DNA of 64,000 nt from assembly GCA_024364735.1 (NCBI GenBank), contig JAGFNQ010000296.1, positions 114,471 to 178,470 on the forward strand, read 5' to 3'. Positions within the stretch are counted from its first letter, which is position 1. Each line of letters begins with the position of its first letter. Shown piece by piece: positions 1-11,590 of this stretch. The stretch is from Boesenbergia rotunda (lineage: Eukaryota > Streptophyta > Magnoliopsida > Zingiberales > Zingiberaceae). A program made the position numbers and the translations under genes. The notes beneath the pieces are model-generated. The model did no database searches. It worked only from the letters and a program-made list of their open reading frames with translations, and was not told the DNA's origin.

Positions 1-547
1 ATGCCATGTATCATGCCATGTAAATTCTAATTATGCACATGTTATGTCATGTATTATGCCATGTGAGTTTATTTATATTTATGTTTAAGCATAAAGCTAT
101 GTTTATGTTTCATGTGCTTATGATTAAGTGATGAATGGTTTTAGTGAGTAGGAAAGAGTCTTACTAAGCCTGTGTGCTTACAGTCTTATTTCCTTATACC
201 GCAGATCACGCAAAGGGACTGTAAGGAAGCAGCAGGAGGGCAAGAATGCATGTGTGTGGTAGTGACTTGGCCAAGAAAACAATATGTTTACTTGTTTTAT
301 GCTAGAACTTTACTTTTACTACTTATGTGCTTGAATGGTGACTTATGGAACTCTATGACATGATGCTAAATATGATATGATGCTAAGTACAAAGTTAATA
401 TGCCATGTTCCCATGTCATTATGTTAGGAATGGTAGTAGGGCATGTATGTGTAAGTCTTAAAGTTATCCCGCTGCCTTATGATGTCTACATGCCCTAAGT
501 ATGTTAACGTAACGCCGCTTTATGAAAAAAAAAAATCGGGCGTTACA
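1..547 (+). repeat. 3' part of a Tekay-like gypsy LTR
   Basis: This is the right-hand end of a long gypsy LTR in plus orientation; its left part lies outside the window. It ends in CGGGCGTTACA after an A-tract. The reverse complement of this end begins the four other Tekay-like LTRs at 19605, 27659, 32357 and 49200. The stretch around 190-290 also matches those LTRs. It joins at 548 to the middle of a Copia-A LTR, so it was probably inserted there. No coding function is seen; short open frames here are chance. Confidence 0.85.
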
Positions 548-1390
548 TCTATCCCCCGATTCATTAATTAAAATCCATTCCACTAAAGGATCTTAATTAA
601 ACTTCCTCACCAACCCCTATATTTTCATATGGGCTCCACATATTACGAGTCGTCCATCCCCCCGTGTTTAAGATATCGAATGCTTGTTAATTAATTTAAG
701 TTACTGATAATTCAAATTAATTATCATCTGGATTCTTGATTAGTACCACTCAACCTTATCATCATGTCGGATCAAATCCACCTATTGGGTTTAGCATGAT
801 GAACCTATTGAGCTCATCAAGGGGGCATCATCATCCCGACTCACCAGGACACGGATTCTATCAATAATCAACAATATATCATATTATTAATATTATCTCC
901 CAAATTACCGGGTCTATCGATCTAACAAAATAGATATCGCCCATTGGTAAATCAAAGAAACAATAATTAATAATATATGTCCGTTATTATATCGGGACTA
1001 AGGGATCGTACTCCATAACAAAATCTGAGGTCCTATCCAATTATCGAGTCAGTACAAATAGGATAACCTCTGGTTTCGGTCCTGCTCAATGTACTCAAAC
1101 CACACTAGTGTAATTCTATGGTCAAGACCAACCACACCTAATTACACTACAACCATCCTGATGGTTTATCCAATTCCATCTCGGTTGTGAGTCTCTACTT
1201 ATACTAGGCAAGGAACTGATAACATGATCTTCCGTGTGATACCACACATCAGATTATCTACAATGCAAAGTAATGGACTTTATGCATGTACTAATATAAA
1301 CAGGCACCTAATGTAGTTGTGATTCTCTTTTCAAAATGAAGATGTTCATATAATATAAAAGAAGCATGTCTGTCATTATACACATCTACA
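548..1390 (-). repeat. Copia-A1 3' LTR, truncated
   Basis: Its sequence matches the outer half of the A1 5' LTR (6910-7215 plus 9420-9954), including the stretch on the Host-like GACTCACCAGGACAC motif and the terminal CATCTACA. The other half is missing at 547, where a gypsy LTR begins. The family's full LTR is about 1.86-2.25 kb, so this is under half. Confidence 0.85.
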
Positions 1391-1405
1391 ATCTCCCACT
1401 TATAC
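1391..1405 (-). other. Polypurine tract of Copia-A1
   Basis: On the minus strand this reads GTATAAGTGGGAGAT and directly abuts the 3' LTR. The same purine tract precedes the A3 3' LTR (42737-42747) and follows the A2 LTR (14257). In the family it primes plus-strand DNA synthesis. Confidence 0.75.
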
Positions 1406-1409
1406 TTAA

Positions 1410-2510
1410 AGAGTTTATTGTTCTCTCACTGCCAGACATTTGACTCGCATATCCTCCACATGTCAATCAAAAGCTCTAGCTAGAAGAGCTTTAGTGAAAG
1501 GATCTGCCAAGTTGTCGTCTGATGCAATCTTGGCGATAGCCACTTTTCCTCGCTTTACGATTTTCATATCAGGTGGTACTTGCGCTCTATGTGTTTACTC
1601 GCCTTATGGCTCCTGATTCTTTCGAGTTTGCAACTGCACCGTTGTTTATCACAACAAAATGTGATAGATATGAGCAAACCAGAAATCACATCGAAGTCCA
1701 TCATGAGGTTCTGAACCATGTAGCTTTCCTGGCCGCCTCAGAGGCTGCCATATACTCAGCTTCCATGGTGCAGTCTGCCACGCAGCCACTACGTGACACT
1801 CCTCCAACCTATGGTTCCACCTCCTAAAGTAAACACAAAACCCTGAGGAATACTTATATTTGCCCCTATCCGACTGGAAATCTGTATCCATATAACCCAC
1901 AAGAGATTGGTCTGCCCGGTAAACCATCATATAGTCCTTAGTCCTTCTCAGGTACTAATATATGCTTTTACCTCATTCCAATTTCCTTGTGTTGGGTTAC
2001 TCCGTCATCTGCTAACCATGCCCACGACACAACAGATATCAAGTCTCGATTTTAGCATACACGAGGCTTCTTATAGCCGACGTTAAAAGAACCGCCATTA
2101 CCTGCTCTATCTCTTTTGATAATCTAAACATATCTCCTTAGATAGAGTAGCTCCATAGCTAAAATGTTTAAAACTTTTCTTGGAGGTTTCCATGCTAAAA
2201 CGAGTTAAGATAGTGTCTTGTATGAAGCTTGGGATAAGCAAAACATCCTTCTCTGGTGATCCCTTAGAACTTTGATCCCAAAGATGTGTCCTGCTTATCC
2301 TAAGTCCTTTATATCAACTATTTGGACAACCATACCCTTATGTTTGATAATACTTTGTTATTATTGCCAACTAACAAAATATTATCTACATATAGTACAA
2401 GAATACCACTACGTTTCCGTCACATTTCTTACATGCACAAATCTCATCCGTCCTTTGAATAAATCTATATGACTGGATTATCTCTTCAAAGCGGATGTTC
2501 CTCGTCATAG
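1410..2510 (-). pseudogene. RNase H and RT remnant of Copia-A1
   Basis: Minus-strand translation around 1649-1930 gives broken RNase H text resembling copia elements (YRADQSLVGYMDTDFQSD, then a serine/glycine-rich stretch). At about 2220-2480 the DNA aligns with the A2 RT palm region (16605-16800) but carries frameshifts and stops. The RT N-terminal part is absent: at about 2506 the sequence jumps to the integrase-RT linker. It is nonfunctional. Small plus-strand open frames here are shadows. Confidence 0.75.
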
Positions 2511-3600
2511 GTCTAGGGTTCTTGATTCATGGTCGCCAGAGACTGAGTCCGAAGACACTCCCAAGAACATGAATCCTTCTGGTTAACTAACAACCCTCCC
2601 ACTGCGACGAGGTACCACCTGTGTATCTTCTATGACACGCAGTGCAGTGACTTGTGGTGTATCCTCTTGTACAGTTGGTACTAAGGTCAGAACATCCCCT
2701 CTAAATTCTTCAAGAATTAGTCTACTCATGGGCTTGTGGTTCATCACATAGTCTTTTTCTAAAAATCTGGTATTCGTGCCAACGATTACCCTCTGATCCT
2801 TAGGACTATAGAACCATCTTTCGTTCCTCTAGGATAACCTACGAACAAGCACACGAGATTCCAAATTATCAGTATCCTCTTTCAGCACATGTGTTAAGCT
2901 ACCCCAAATCTAAATATGTCTTAGACTAGACTTTCGCCCAGTCACCATTTCTATGGGAGTAGAAGGTACTGACCTAGATGGTATCTAGTATGTACGTTGT
3001 CGTTTCCAGAGCATATCTCCGGAACGAATTTGGCAACTCGGAGCAGCTCATCATTGTCATAACCCTTTCTATAAGAGCTCTTTCTCCTTCTCTCTGCTGC
3101 ACCGTTCTATTGGGGCATACCGGGTGCAGTTAATTGGGATTGAATCCCAGTCTCTGATAAGTAAGTCCTAGACATTCCCAAGAGGTACCCACCACCATGA
3201 TCTGATCGTAGTGTTTTGATACTTTTACCTTGATGTTTCTCCACAACAGTCATGAATTCTTTGAACTAATCAAAGATTCAGACTGGGGACAATCAAGTAA
3301 ATGTATCCAAACCTTTGAATATTCGTCTCACGAAGTATTCAAAGCTACCTCTTTCCTGGATAGGCATAGGATCACACAAATCAGGATGAACCAATTCTAA
3401 CATATCTTTGGCCCTATACCCCTCGACCTTGAAAGGCCTCTTGGTCATCTTATCTTCCAAGCAAAATTCAAAGGTTAGGAAGTCTCCCACTACCAATGAT
3501 CCCGAGGGTCCATCGACTTTCGACCTTTGAATCCTACTAATGTTAATATGACCAAGCCTCAAATGCCAAAGACATGTTTGGTTCATCTTGGAAGGAACTT
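2511..3600 (-). pseudogene. Integrase and linker remnant of Copia-A1
   Basis: Minus-strand frame 3586 to 3293 contains HLRLGHI of the GAG-pre-integrase HHCC domain, followed by FCLEDKMTKRPF, where a zinc-binding cysteine pair is degenerate (the family pattern is CxxCLxGKMT). The start of the catalytic core (ELVHPDLCDP, normally HTDxCGP) has lost its first aspartate context. From 2760 to 3290 the integrase core is recognisable only as broken DNA similarity. About 2520-2650 is the proline- and arginine-rich linker to RT. Confidence 0.7.
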
Positions 3601-3789
3601 TTCTCTTATTTTGATTAGATTATGAGCTATTAGCTACTATTAGCATCATGGGAGACTTTGGTTCTAATTGGTTAAATTGCTTATCCATGTTCCTAAACAG
3701 ATAATCTTTCTATTCCATTTTTCATAACAAAAAGAAATAGAATATCTATTATTTCAGAAACTGAACCTAAGTTCTTTCTAAAATTAGGT

Positions 3790-4810
3790 ACATAAAAGCA
3801 ATCTTCTTAAAACCAAAACTTTATTTTCCTATCTAAAGACAAATAAATAACTCCCACTGCAATAGTCACCACCTCAGTAGCATATCCCATGTAGACGGTA
3901 ATCTCTTCCTTAACTAGTTGTTGGGCTTCCTGGAACCCCTGCAAAGAATTGTAGACATGATTAGTGGCGTCCATATCTACACACCAGGTATTGGTAGATA
4001 ACACCGCTAATCATGTTACAACGACAAAAGAAAAAGATATACCATTGTCTTAATAACTGGGACAGTTCGCCTTTCAATGTCTAGTTTGTTGGCTTGTGAA
4101 GCCCTTGCCTTTCGACTTCATCACTCCAGCTTGAGGTCCCTACGATGATACTGCCTCCTTGGACTCACCTTGTTTCTTCTTCTTCTTGCCTTTCGGCATA
4201 GAAGTAGAAACCTTCTGAGTGACCAAGGCCTGTGAACTCTGACGAAAGAGCCCTTCTACCGCCTAGAGTTCTCCCAGGAGTTCCCCCAATGTATACTCAT
4301 GCTTATTCATGTTATAGTTGAGCTGGAACTGCGCAAAACTCCTAGGCAGAGATTGGAGTATTATATCGACCTGAGTTTCCCCGTCAATTTCTCCTCCATG
4401 AACCTCAATCTCATTGAGGTGGGCCATCTTTTTCAGGACGTGATCCCTCACGGATGTCCCTTCGACCATAGTAGTCGTCATCATGTTCTTCATCGCATCC
4501 TGCTAGTGGCCCGACCCTGGTGTCCGAAGAGCTCCTTGAGGTTTAGCATCATGTCACTAGCAGTGGGCATGGCCTGATGCTGATGTTGCAATACATTCGC
4601 CAGAATGTAACATGCGTCATCTCATCTGCCTTGATCCACTTCATGTAACGCTTCCTCTACTCTTCACCAGAGCTCTCGCTAGACTTTTCAGGATATTCTT
4701 CGAAGAGTACATATTTGTACTATTCAGCAGTGAGGACAATGTTAAGGTTCCTCTTCCAGTCTATGTAGTTTGGGACGGTAAGTTTATTTTCCTTAAGTAT
4801 TATTGCTAGA
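3790..4810 (-). pseudogene. Gag and protease remnant of Copia-A1
   Basis: Minus frame 4493 to 4263 is a good UBN2-type copia gag fragment (EIDGETQVDIILQSLPRSF motif). Lysine-rich zinc-knuckle DNA lies at about 4080-4200. Minus frame 4004 to 3807 is the aspartic protease region, where the family DTG active site reads DMDATNHVY, so the catalytic motif is lost. Gag continues with stops to about 4800. A3 gag at 39932-40594 is the better-preserved relative. Confidence 0.75.
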
Positions 4811-5893
4811 GGGTTAAAGACAATTATGAAAAACCTGAGAATCATAACACACACTACTTTAGAAAACGAAAATAAATTGATCCCTCAAAATAATAAATTT
4901 TCGAAATCAACCAACACCCCTATTCACCGAGAAATTCGCATGCCACGATGGTGTGAACGTATACGAATCCCTACATTCGTAAGAGGAGGTTTTACCCATC
5001 AATCTTACTATCTTGTCAACCAAACTTTTTGACAAGTAGGATCAATAGTTGGTTCACTTCGGCTCTGCAAAATAATAGCAGTGACTCGGATGGGAAGGAT
5101 ACTATTATTCGCATCTAAGTGTTCACCATTAAACGACACTAAGAAAATTGTTTCCGATTATGTGCCTTCCGATGGGGAAGTACACACGTTCTTCAACAAT
5201 TTTCTATAGTCTTTTACGACCCAGTGATCCGCAGAATAAGTCCATCCAAAGGGAAGGAAGGCACTCAGAGCCGATGCGCAGACTTGTTAGCATCACTTAT
5301 CGGATTGTAATGGAAACCGTGGGACCCTTAGGGTCCCTCTCCCACGTAGTAATTTAGTTCGACGAATTTTAACATAGCACAACCACACAACAAGCATATA
5401 ACCAACATATGAAAAATACAGAAAATCCTAGATTTTCCAACTTTCATACCCCTTGGTCTCTAATGCACCTCCAGTCATGTCGTCACTTCGTCCGCTCCTC
5501 CCTTCCTTATGCGCAAGCCACCTTGAGGGATCTCCGAGCCGAAATGACTAGCTAATTATTTACATCATCGATCCTATACTCCATGAAGGAGTGTACATGA
5601 AAACTATATCAAAAGTAAAATAAATAGCTCGGCTAACATGTGCCATATTTATTTAATTACAAAAATTAAATACCTAGCTTCGTCAACCCCGAGGATTAAT
5701 TAATATACAATAAATTGCTCAACCATTCATACAATCATTATTTTGCATTGACAAGTTGGAATCTCGTGTCTGCAACACAAAGCTAGCCTACTCACATCCA
5801 CATATCATCCAGCAAAATAAAAGTATGAAAATGCAAAAAAAATTAACCAATCCTTAAACACACAAAGTCGGAAACCTCAACTCTGTTACCAGA
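4811..5893 (-). other. Copia-A1 leader and degenerate PBS
   Basis: This untranslated leader lies between gag and the 5' LTR. It aligns with the A3 leader at 38951-39930, including the region of repeated short city-block motifs around 5040-5340. The PBS next to the LTR (about 5880-5893) reads CTCTGTTACCAGA, a corrupted complement of the TGGTATCGGAG seen in A3. No coding sequence is supported. Confidence 0.6.
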
Positions 5894-7302
5894 TGATGGC
5901 TATGGCTTGGCGGGATCTTAGCGAAAACATGGTCATCCTTGAGAGACCACTCCATGTCTATGGATTAAAAATTAATCTGAATGGAGACCCGTCTCCCAAC
6001 GACCATCTCGTGCTGTATCGAACAATCCAAATTACAACTTGGTCAATCACAAAGATCGAGCCTTGTAATTTGCTTGACCGTTCGACCGCGGAAAAGGCGA
6101 CGAGTCGATCATCGGCTTTTGTGTTTATGGTCGGGGTCCAATTATTTAATTATTGACTATGATACAAAATCAAAACAATTAAATAATTAACATAAAATGA
6201 CAAGGCAAATAAAACATGGCAGATAATAACGTAAGGAGCTTGGGAAAGAATTATACCTTCCAGATCACCTCACGACCTTCTACCTTATGTCCCTCCCTTC
6301 CCAGACGTCGTGTGGGCGACGCTCTACCGGGAACCAAGCTCACCGAGGCACTCTAACCTAGATCTTCTTCTTGACTTGGCCGAAAACCAAACCCTAGCTC
6401 CTAGGGTTTTTCTTGCCGCAACCATCCCTCTTCTCCCTTTGCGCCGCCGACCATCGGAGATGCCCAAGGGCCTCCGGACCAGCAACTCACCTCGAGAAGA
6501 AGGAGAAGAAGATGAAGAAGGTCTTCTTCTTCCTCTCCCAACCGGCCAAACAAAGTCCACCGCCCTCTACCTTGCGGCGTCGCCGCACCTCCTCTTGCAC
6601 CACTTCCCTTCGGCCGCCGACCCTTGCTCCCTCGCCGCCGACCACCACAAAGGTAAGGGAAGATCCTTTCCTTATCCCTGGTGATCCCAATCGAGTGTTG
6701 CTAGAGAAAGGAGGAGGAAAAGTGAAGGAGATGAGCCTCCTTCCCTTTGCGCCGGTCGAAAACTAGAGGAGAAGAGGAGAGAGAGAGAGAGAGGAGAGGC
6801 CTTGCGAGTAATCTCTTGGATTCAACCTCGGTTTCAAGATCTCCTTGGGTATTTATAGGGCTAAGGTAGGGACCAAGAGGAGGAGTTGAATCTTGGCCCA
6901 CCAATGGATCTAAACCCGATCCATTAATTAAGATCCATTCCACTAAAGGATTTTAATTGAACTTCCTCACCAACCCCCATATTTTTATATGGGCTCCACA
7001 TATTATGAGTCGTCCATCCCCCGTGTTTAAGATATCGAATGCCTGTTAATTAATTTAAATTACTGATAATTCAAATTAATTATCTTCTGGATCCTTGATT
7101 AGTACCACTCAACCTTATCATTATTCCGGATCAAATCCCCCTGCAGAGTTTAGCATGATGAACCTTTTGAGTTCATCAAGGGGGCATCTTCATCTCGACT
7201 CACCAGGACACTGATTGTAACACCCAATAATTTTCTGTTATTATTAGGGATTTTTCAGAATTTTATAGCATTTTTTCGAATTAAAAATAGAAAGAAAAAA
7301 TA

Positions 7303-7390
7303 AGGGGTCGGGTGGGATTTGATCCCGCGACCACAAGGGAAGCAAAGCCTTAACGGCATCCAAGTAACCAGCTGGGCTAGGGTATCAAGC
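7303..7390 (-). other. tRNA-like sequence in solo LTR, antisense
   Basis: Read on the minus strand, 7379-7365 is TAGCCCAGCTGGTTA, a good A-box (D-arm) match. 7326-7314 is GGGATCAAATCCC, a B-box/T-arm match with its own stem. Spacing is larger than in a simple class I tRNA, as if there were a long variable arm, and I see no good acceptor stem. It is tRNA-derived or tRNA-like, probably not a functional tRNA. Confidence 0.55.
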
Positions 7391-8985
7391 ACAGAAAAGG
7401 ATGAAACGAAATAATATTATAGTTGATTTAGCCCGTTTCATGAAGAGGTATTTAAACTTCCACTTAAGTTGTGTTAAGACCCCTTTTAGGGTTTCAGGAA
7501 GCCGCGCGAGCAGAGGGAGGAGGTTGCGAAAACAGGGAGAAAGGGGGAGTTTTCTTCCTCCTTCTTCTTCCTCTTGAAGTAGAAAACCTAGGGCTTCTTC
7601 CCTAGGGCCAAGGATGAAGTTTTCTTGCAAAGGAAGAGGAAAAGAACCCTATGCTAGGAATTTCGAGATAATTAGTGAGTTTTCTTCAAGAAAAGGGTAA
7701 GTAAATCACTCACCTGCAATAGGAGTAGCTTCGCATGTAGTTTTCTCATTGTAGAACCTTGATTTTGTGATTTATGTGCATGCTTGGAGAATAGGGCTTA
7801 TTGTGTGATTAAGTTTCTCAAGAATACATGTTTTTAATCATAGAACTTGAATTGGAGTAGATTTTTATGTATGTGATCTAAGGATGGAAGACCAAGTTCT
7901 TGAAAAGTCCCAAAATTGAGTTTTGGGTTAAGGGCACGCAAGGTGCTCGATGAAAGTTCCAAGTAAGAAAGGTAAGGTTTTGTAGTGCAAAGATTTATGT
8001 AAAAAGAAAGATAGCTTGATAAGTATAAGCATTATGAATAAAAAAGTATTTTACTTTTGTAAAGTGACACGTACTGGGCAAAAGAGAGGCCCACAGAAAG
8101 TTAGAAAGAAGCTCTAATAGGGTGCGGTGGCTAGCTACCCCGAAACCTATTAGGGATGCGCGCATTGGTACATTGATACCATGGTATAGTGTCAAGGCCT
8201 GAGAAAGTTGATTATTATTTTGAAGTATATGAGTATATGAAAGTGTTTCAATTTCCTAAAGTGCATGTTTTGTTATGTAGGATAACATGGTTATGTTATA
8301 AGCATGTTAAAGGGAAAGAGCAAAGAAGTTGTGTTTTAATGTGTTATTAGTAAGTTTCAAAAGAAATTATAAGCATGTTAGATTTGCCAATGTTTTAGTG
8401 CTAGTAAATGTTTTCAAGTATGATTGAGCATGATAAGTATATGAAAGTTTCCATGTGTAAGTATTTCAAAGTGCATGTGTTTTGAAGCAAGCATTATTTG
8501 AAAAGAGCATGTTTATCCCTTATCGTTGGATTTGTGAGTTAGGATTTACATACTAAGCATTTTGCTTATTAGTTGCATTTCCTTCTATTGCAGACAAAGG
8601 TAAAGAAAAAGCATAAGTTAAGGAGGCGAAGGGACTTGCATTGATATTCAGTGGAGGCGGGACCGTGGAAGAGATCTTTGGGCTAAGTCTTGTAGAACAT
8701 GTGTTTTGGTATTTTGAAGTGGTAGAATGAAGGACTTTGTTTAAACTACGCATAGGGGTTAAGTTTGGTACAAACTCTAGAGTATTTTGCTTACATTTTA
8801 TAGTTTTGTTAAATCTCGCAAGGATTCTAATTTCAAGTTATCGGATTCGTTTTGAGTTGCTAAAATGTTTATAAAACTAGTATAGAGTATAGAAATGGAG
8901 TTATGTCTTTGTATACATTGGAGGTATGTGATTTGTGGACTTTTGAAACAAGTTTTCAGGTCTGAAATGCAGGTTTTCAGGCGTG

Positions 8986-9141
8986 CCAGTCGACTGGTTC
9001 AAAACCAGTCGACTGCCCTATCAAACAGTAGCTTCTGTTCGATGCACCAGGTGACAGCCACGAGGCCAGTCGACTGGTGCCGCGCCCAGAAACTTGCTGT
9101 GGCCGATACCAGTCGACTGTCTATATAGCAGTCGACTGGTA
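8986..9141. repeat. CAGTCGACTG palindrome cluster
   Basis: There are five copies of the 10-bp palindrome CAGTCGACTG in 156 bp. Two pairs form perfect 13-bp inverted repeats: 8987-8999 with 9003-9015 (3-nt spacer), and 9107-9119 with 9129-9141 (9-nt spacer). A single 12-bp palindrome CCAGTCGACTGG lies between them at 9066-9077. It sits in the 3' part of the solo LTR just before a tRNA-like sequence. Confidence 0.9.
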
Positions 9142-9153
9142 CCATTAAAAAGA

Positions 9154-9228
9154 AGTTGTGTAGAGCAGCTGGTTAGTGCTTTAGTGTTACAACTAAGAGG
9201 TCTAGGGGTCAATTCCTGGCCAAGCTAA
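9154..9228 (+). other. tRNA-like sequence in solo LTR, sense
   Basis: 9161-9178 is an A-box-like TAGAGCAGCTGGTTAGTG. 9180-9184 and 9193-9197 (TTTAG/CTAAG) form an anticodon-like stem around TGTTACAA. 9202-9206 and 9215-9219 form a T-arm-like stem around GGTCAATT. Part of a 7-bp acceptor can pair (9154-9160 with 9220-9226). The loops are one base too long for a normal tRNA, so it is probably a relic or mimic. A TAC triplet lies in the anticodon-like loop. Confidence 0.5.
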
Positions 9229-9954
9229 TAAAATTAAAGTTATTTTGTTTTTTTGGAAAAAAAAAGAGAGAAGGAAGAAAAAAAAATTCATAGCAAGTTA
9301 AAGGAAGTCAAGTAGTTATAATCTAAGGCTAAGAATAAGGGTAAAGTTAAGGTCCAGTAAATGTGGCGCCCGCCTTAAGGAAGAGAGAGAAGTTAAGGAA
9401 GGCGGGCCGTCACACTGATTTCGTCAATAATCAGCAGCACATCATATTATTAATATTATCTCCCAACTTACCGGGCCTATCAATCTAACAGAATAGATCT
9501 CCCCCATTGGTAAATCAAAGAGACAATAATTAATAATATATGCCCATTATTATATCGGGATTAAGGGATTGAACTCCATAATAAAATCTGAGGTCCTATC
9601 CAATTATCGAGTCAGTACAAATTGGATAACCTCTAGTTTCAGTCCTGCTCAATGCACTCAAAGTACACTAGTGTAATTCTCTGGTCAAGACCAACCACAC
9701 CTAATTACACTACAACCATCCCGATGGTTTGTCCAATTCCATGACGGTTGTGAGCCTCTACTTATACTAGGCAAGGAACTGATAACATGATCTTCCGTTT
9801 GACACCACACACCATGTTATCTACAATCCGAAGTAATGGACTTTATGCATGTACTAATATAAACAGGCACCTAGTGTAGTTGTGATTCTCTTTCCAAAAT
9901 GAAGATGTTCATATAATATAAAAGAAGCATGTCTTTCAGTATACACATCCTACA

Positions 9955-10705
9955 ACGGGAAGGGAGTCGACGGACTCAGTGCATTCGAGGGCACGGAGGT
10001 CTGTGAAAGAGTACGCCAGTGGTGCAACAAGGACGCGCGCGTGATGTCCGAGGGACGAGAAGGCTGGGGGAAGCACGCTCGAGGAGAAGGCTGGAGGAGG
10101 GTTTGGGTGAGTGCAACTCTGGAAGGCCTGAAAATCACCCAAGAATACCAGCCGTAAAATTGGTCAGCAAAGTGCTGACTAATTGCACTCGTGCGCCCCT
10201 ATGCTTACAGGCGCCTATGAGTCGAAAAATCATCCAAACTAAGTTGTTTTCGATTGTGCATCGGATAACGCACATGCCATGTGTCAAGCGCCCTCAACCT
10301 CTCGAGTGCCCCTATAGTGCCACGTCAGCATTCGGATAGAGTTGATTGGGGCTATAAATAGACCCCCAGAGCATAGTTCTAAATTTTTCATTCACTGCAA
10401 ATGAATTCTTTATAATTTTCCACTGTTTCTTTGAGCTTTTTCGTGTAAGAGGCTTATCCGCCAGAAGGAGTTTATTCAAGAGAATCGAGCTATATTCTTC
10501 CTTCGATTAGCAATCTCTCCAATTGCAAACCAAGTAAAATCCGTTCGCCTCTTTTCTTTTCAGTATTACTTTATTTTTTATGTTATTTATTATTGTTTGA
10601 ACTAACTAACATCGTGTTTATGATAAACAAATGATAGTGAGTTTGTCTTTTTCAAGGGAAATTCACCCCCCGCTTGCCGACCTACGATCATCTTCATGAT
10701 TTAGG
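9955..10705 (+). repeat. Partial SIRE-like LTR (old remnant)
   Basis: The sequence has the features of the SIRE-like LTRs elsewhere in the window: scattered GCGCC motifs, a TATA box inside a GGGG...CCCC inverted repeat, and an end with a C-run (AAATTCACCCCCCGC) before a gag-like region. Its left part is missing at the Copia-A1 boundary. It is more diverged than the other copies and is the background into which the Copia-A elements inserted. Confidence 0.6.
10353..10360 (+). promoter_or_regulatory. TATA box of old SIRE-like LTR
   Basis: TATAAATA sits inside a GGGG/CCCC inverted repeat (about 10347-10367). The position relative to the LTR end (about 350 bp) fits the start of transcription. Confidence 0.6.
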
Positions 10706-10725
10706 TACAATGATAGAAATAGTGT

Positions 10726-11590
10726 AACAAGGTGGATAAGCCTAGGAAATCATTATCGAAGGCTGGACCTGATAAGACCGAAACTACCATGCCTAACAAG
10801 AGGAAAGTAGTAAATGATCAGGGCATTAATCCCAAGAAGGAGAGACATATGCCTAGGAAGGTGGGTAGGTCTAAGAATGCCCAAGATGGACATGTTGACT
10901 CTAGGGTTAGAATCATAAAATTAAAAAATCAAGTCTTGAAAACAAGTCTTGAGAAAATGAAAAAAATCCTAGATAGGTTCATTATTGGACCTAGGGGACT
11001 TGACATGTATTTAGGTGGTCAAAACCCCAAAAATGTCAAATTGAGTACCTCCAAGACCAAATGAATGTCAAATGCTTGGATGACATAAGACATTAGCAAG
11101 GGAGGAGTAATCAAGGACAAGGTGCCCAAGATTAAGATGGTAAAGGTTGTGGGCCAATTGTCACCGAAGATACACTGGTGTAGCCTAGTAACTATGGATA
11201 AGTCACATAAGGAGGTGGCTAAGACTAAGAGGTCAAAGAGAAGCTTAAAGAGTCAAATTAGGACTCCTGGTAAATGGATCTCAGGAGGATATCTCCAAGA
11301 ATTCTAAATGGACCATGAAGTATGCCAAAAGATTTGGAGATGGATTTGAGTTTCCATCCTTGAGTTTTGGTACATATGGGTTATGCGTCATGCAAAAAAT
11401 GTGACACTGGGGTCATATTGCATGAAAATTTGGTTGTTGATGTATAGATACCATATAAACCAATTCCATGGATGCATTGTGATTTGGTATAAGCAGGTAC
11501 ATAAAGAAGAGGGCAAAATTAGGACTTTAGGTCAAGGTTCAATTGAACCATTTAGCTAATTTTGGATTTGTGTATGTTGGTGGAATAGTG
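10726..11590 (+). pseudogene. SIRE-like gag C-terminal remnant
   Basis: A lysine-rich open stretch at 10732-11064 ends with LDRFIIGPRGLDMYLGG, which resembles the conserved GPxxLDxxLGxQ segment late in SIRE-type gag. A second short frame (11122-11307) is also basic and ends GKWISGGYLQEF. Stops and frameshifts break the rest. From about 11310 to 11590 there is only noncoding, weakly similar sequence. The family assignment is moderate; the residues are few and composition is biased. Confidence 0.45.

Larger units (their letters stand above)
7216..9414 (+). mobile_element. Solo gypsy-type LTR, 2.2 kb
   Basis: This insertion starts TGTAACACCC and ends GCCGTCACA, and is flanked by the 5-bp TSD CTGAT (7211-7215 and 9415-9419). 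It has no internal region, PBS or polypurine tract, so it is a solo LTR left by LTR-LTR recombination. The ends resemble the Tekay-like LTRs (TGTAACG...CGTTACA) but the body differs, so it is a separate family. Plus orientation is inferred from the GGCGGGCC-type 3' end. Inside are two tRNA-like sequences and a palindrome cluster, listed separately. Confidence 0.9.
548..9954 (-). mobile_element. Copia-A1, decayed Ty1/copia element
   Basis: This is a minus-strand copia element. Reading leftwards from 9954 it has a 5' LTR (5894-9954, interrupted), a degenerate PBS, a leader, then gag, protease, integrase, RT and RNase H remnants, a polypurine tract at 1391 and a truncated 3' LTR (548-1390). Order and orientation match Ty1/copia (protease, integrase, RT, RNase H). 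All frames are broken by stops and deletions. Copia-A3 at 36698-45001 belongs to the same family. The left TSD is outside the window; the right flank starts ACGGG. Confidence 0.85.
5894..9954 (-). repeat. Copia-A1 5' LTR, interrupted
   Basis: The LTR runs from TGATGGCTATGGC at 5894 to CATCCTACA at 9954. Without the inserted solo LTR (7216-9414) and one TSD copy it is about 1857 bp, close to the 1867-bp A2 LTR. It contains a pyrimidine- and GAA-rich stretch (6360-6760) and a GA run (about 6777-6797). Open frames of 60-124 codons in 6310-6943 overlap on both strands and are not conserved as protein in the A2 or A3 LTRs; I treat them as noise. Confidence 0.85.

Noticed and set aside
6310..6943. 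Overlapping open frames of up to 124 codons on both strands, Arg/Pro/Ser-rich
   Set aside because: They lie in a low-complexity LTR region and are not kept as protein in the other Copia-A LTRs; codons look like shadows of GAA/CTT and GC repeats.
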